64,000 bases of DNA, taken from the NCBI GenBank assembly GCA_019416685.1, contig DXWV01000029.1, positions 40,315-104,314 of the forward strand. Reading direction: 5' to 3'. Positions 62,643-64,000 of this stretch are shown one piece after another (position 1 is the first letter of the stretch; each line of letters begins with the position of its first letter). The DNA comes from Bacteroides sp. (GTDB taxonomy: Bacteria; Bacteroidota; Bacteroidia; Bacteroidales; Bacteroidaceae). Both the position numbers and the translations under genes were made by a program. Below the pieces are notes generated by a model, which was not told the origin of the DNA, ran no database searches, and saw nothing but the letters and a program-made list of their open reading frames with translations.

Positions 62643-62717
62643 CTCTACGAAGATCACCCCGATGCTCTACGAGAAACGCCCCGAAACTCTACGGAGATCG
62701 GGGCATTTCTCGTAGAG
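62643..62717. repeat. CTCTACG repeats with exact 22-bp period and hairpin
   Basis: CTCTACGAAGATCACCCCGA, CTCTACGAGAAACGCCCCGA and CTCTACGGAGATCGGGGCAT start at 62643, 62665 and 62687. The inverted end GGGGCATTTCTCGTAGAG (62700-62717) pairs with the second copy with one mismatch, so the array also folds as a hairpin. Confidence 0.7.
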
Positions 62718-62951
62718 AAAAACATGTGTTTTATAATCTGTTGATTATTAGTGGGTTATAAATTCGATTTGTGTCGTTTATTTTTAATGCGTTAGTTCTC
62801 TTTTTTATTCTGTCCATACTTTTTAAATAGTTACAAATGAGAGGAGATTCCGAATGTGATTTCTGTTATATAACCGTAGGACGCTAACCAAGTTATAAAT
62901 ACCATGCAAATGTATTTAGGATATACTATTCAAGATACTATAATCGGTAAA

Positions 62952-63017
62952 ACAGACTATGCATTTTAACTGTGTGTTAAATACGTATTTAACACACAGT
63001 TAAAATGCATAGTTTGT
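62952..63017. repeat. 58-bp perfect palindrome (66 bp with one mismatch pair)
   Basis: The arm ACTATGCATTTTAACTGTGT and nine further bases, 62956-62984, is followed without a spacer by its exact reverse complement, 62985-63013. Four more base pairs extend it outward with one G-T pair. There is no loop. Confidence 0.9.
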
Positions 63018-63061
63018 ATCTATAAAGTACGTACTTTTGCAGTACTTTACATCGTGACTTC

Positions 63062-63973
63062 TTATTTGCTAAAAACCTGCTTCATCGGGCGGCCGATCCA
63101 TACTTGCGGCTGGTTTAATCCGAAGATATAGGCGATGGTTGATGCTACGTCAAATTGCATCATACTCTCGTTGAAGTTTAATCCTTTTTTGATATTTTTT
63201 CCGCAGATGATGAATGGAGTTTCCATTTCGTTCATCGTTTTCCCGCCGTGACCTTTATTGATGCCACCATGGTCTGCAGTAACAATAAAGATCGTTTTGT
63301 CAAATATACCTGCATCTTTGGTAGCTTGAATGATTTGTCCGATATATCCGTCCAGTTCTTTTAGTTTGGCATAATACTCCGGTGTGTCGTGACCTGCGCC
63401 ATGACCTATATGGTCGGGATTATCAAAAGCAACCAATGTGAGGGCCGGCTTCTTTTCTTTCAGATAGCTAACTGCCATTTCGCACAGAGCGGTAGGATAC
63501 TTGTTATAATCCGGTGCCTGTTTGTGATAGCTCAATGCAAGTGTATCTACCAGATATTTAATGCCGTTCCATTCGTACAGGCAACCAATTTCTGCTTTCG
63601 GAGCAGCATCCCGTAATATTTGAAAAATGGTAGGGAAAATACCGTGCTGGTTCAATTCGCGTGAGGGAAGCTCCGGAGTTTTAGATCCCCATTCGGTATA
63701 ACCGTGCAGTTCCGGACCTGCTCCCATGAACATGGAAGCCCAGTTTATAGCACTTGAAGAAGGGAGTGTAGAACGTTTTTTTAAAGTATAGCTGCCATTC
63801 TCCATTAAACTTTTGATGTTTGGAATGTCTGCTTTCTCTACGCTATAAGCGCCCCATCCATCGAGGCCGATAAGAACGACATGTTCGGCTTTCCATTTAG
63901 CAGCAAAACTGTTGGGGACAATAATAAACAGGATAAACAGGCTGATTGCCCAACTTGAAGATAGATGTTTCAT
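63062..63973 (-). CDS. Secreted alkaline phosphatase-superfamily phosphodiesterase
   Basis: 303 aa with a signal peptide (ending NSFAAK, residue ~25). Metal-binding and catalytic motifs of the nucleotide pyrophosphatase/phosphodiesterase branch: VVLIGLDGWGAYSV (first Asp ~36), TLPSSSAINWASMF (nucleophile Ser/Thr region ~64-77), FDNPDHIGHGAGHDTPEYY (~199-217), TADHGGINKGHGG (~260-272). It probably hydrolyses phosphodiester or phosphate monoester bonds on a periplasmic substrate. The start at 63973 leaves its promoter outside the window. Confidence 0.85.
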   Translation of the reverse strand: MKHLSSSWAISLFILFIIVPNSFAAKWKAEHVVLIGLDGWGAYSVEKADIPNIKSLMENGSYTLKKRSTLPSSSAINWASMFMGAGPELHGYTEWGSKTPELPSRELNQHGIFPTIFQILRDAAPKAEIGCLYEWNGIKYLVDTLALSYHKQAPDYNKYPTALCEMAVSYLKEKKPALTLVAFDNPDHIGHGAGHDTPEYYAKLKELDGYIGQIIQATKDAGIFDKTIFIVTADHGGINKGHGGKTMNEMETPFIICGKNIKKGLNFNESMMQFDVASTIAYIFGLNQPQVWIGRPMKQVFSK

Positions 63974-64000
63974 GGTGTTTCCTTTACTTTTTTAAGATTA

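Larger units (their letters stand above)
62498..63061. other. Long intergenic region with repeat array and large palindrome
   Basis: 564 bp between convergent genes. It holds the 22-bp-period array at 62643-62717 and the 66-bp near-perfect palindrome at 62952-63017. No gene is seen between 62718 and 62951. A plus-strand TACTTTTG at 63032-63039 would point into the antisense of the next gene. Confidence 0.5.

Noticed and set aside
63032..63039. TACTTTTG as a promoter for an antisense transcript into the phosphodiesterase gene
   Set aside because: The only TTTG upstream (63013-63016) is 15 bp away, too close, and the motif lies in a local palindrome; not enough to call.

Overview
The window looks like chromosomal DNA of a gut Bacteroides (or close Bacteroidales relative). 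Evidence: promoter-like motifs of the Bacteroides -33/-7 type (TTTG, about 20 bp, TAnnTTTG) before many genes, weak Shine-Dalgarno sequences, and gene families typical of the group (BspA-like leucine-rich repeat proteins, DUF2723, DUF3836, DUF4271, DUF4861, S9 DPP-IV-like peptidases, secreted sulfatases, Rhs proteins with SpvB/YD modules, lipoprotein-headed sensor kinases). The species cannot be named from the sequence alone.

Layout. 1-6.8 kb (+): two BspA-like LRR surface proteins and a 1626-aa secreted gingipain-family (C25) protease with an FG-GAP propeller. 7-11.8 kb (+): housekeeping run: LOG-like phosphoribohydrolase, DUF4271 membrane protein, HemD, RnpA, YidD, TatD-like hydrolase, TyrS, then tRNA-Gln(TTG) with a strong promoter and a near-perfect terminator. 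12.2-12.8 kb: HigB/HigA-type toxin-antitoxin pair. 12.9-24.4 kb (-): a polymorphic-toxin locus. It has a small secreted partner, a 2301-aa Rhs protein with an HNH/EndoVII-like (MHH) nuclease tip, an Imm11-like immunity gene, then an array of displaced, decayed toxin-tip remnants with candidate immunity genes, ending in a rearranged piece of Rhs core. 24.4-25 kb: a 201-bp MITE-like element. 25-29.8 kb: kduI, kduD and a DUF4861 lipoprotein (unsaturated uronate catabolism), convergent with a Ser-type sulfatase. 29.9-34.9 kb (-): QueG, polysaccharide deacetylase, DUF2723 GT-C-like protein. 35.3-39.2 kb (-): ZnuC, ZnuA, MnmD, YqaA-like, multi-span membrane protein. 39.4-45.4 kb (-): PurD, DPP-IV-like peptidase, RlmL-like methyltransferase, CysE. 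45.4-48.3 kb (+): LytS/LytTR-type two-component pair, followed by a candidate small RNA. 48.6-61.2 kb: HD phosphohydrolase, DUF3836, PolA, polyprenyl synthase (+), DUF1266, DeoC, MazG-like, Dtd, UvrC, Apt, MnmG. 61.5-64 kb: lipoprotein/beta-barrel hybrid (+) and a phosphodiesterase-like enzyme (-).

The most notable structures are the orphan toxin-tip/immunity array; the secreted gingipain-like protease and T9SS-like C-terminal domains in a genus usually described as lacking type IX secretion; two intergenic parS-like sites about 10 kb apart, which suggest the window is near the replication origin; a 58-bp perfect palindrome; two unrelated intergenic arrays that share an exact 22-bp period; and a recurring class of intergenic hairpins built from octamer tandem repeats. 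Only the given sequence was read: all family assignments rest on recognised motifs, not on database searches.
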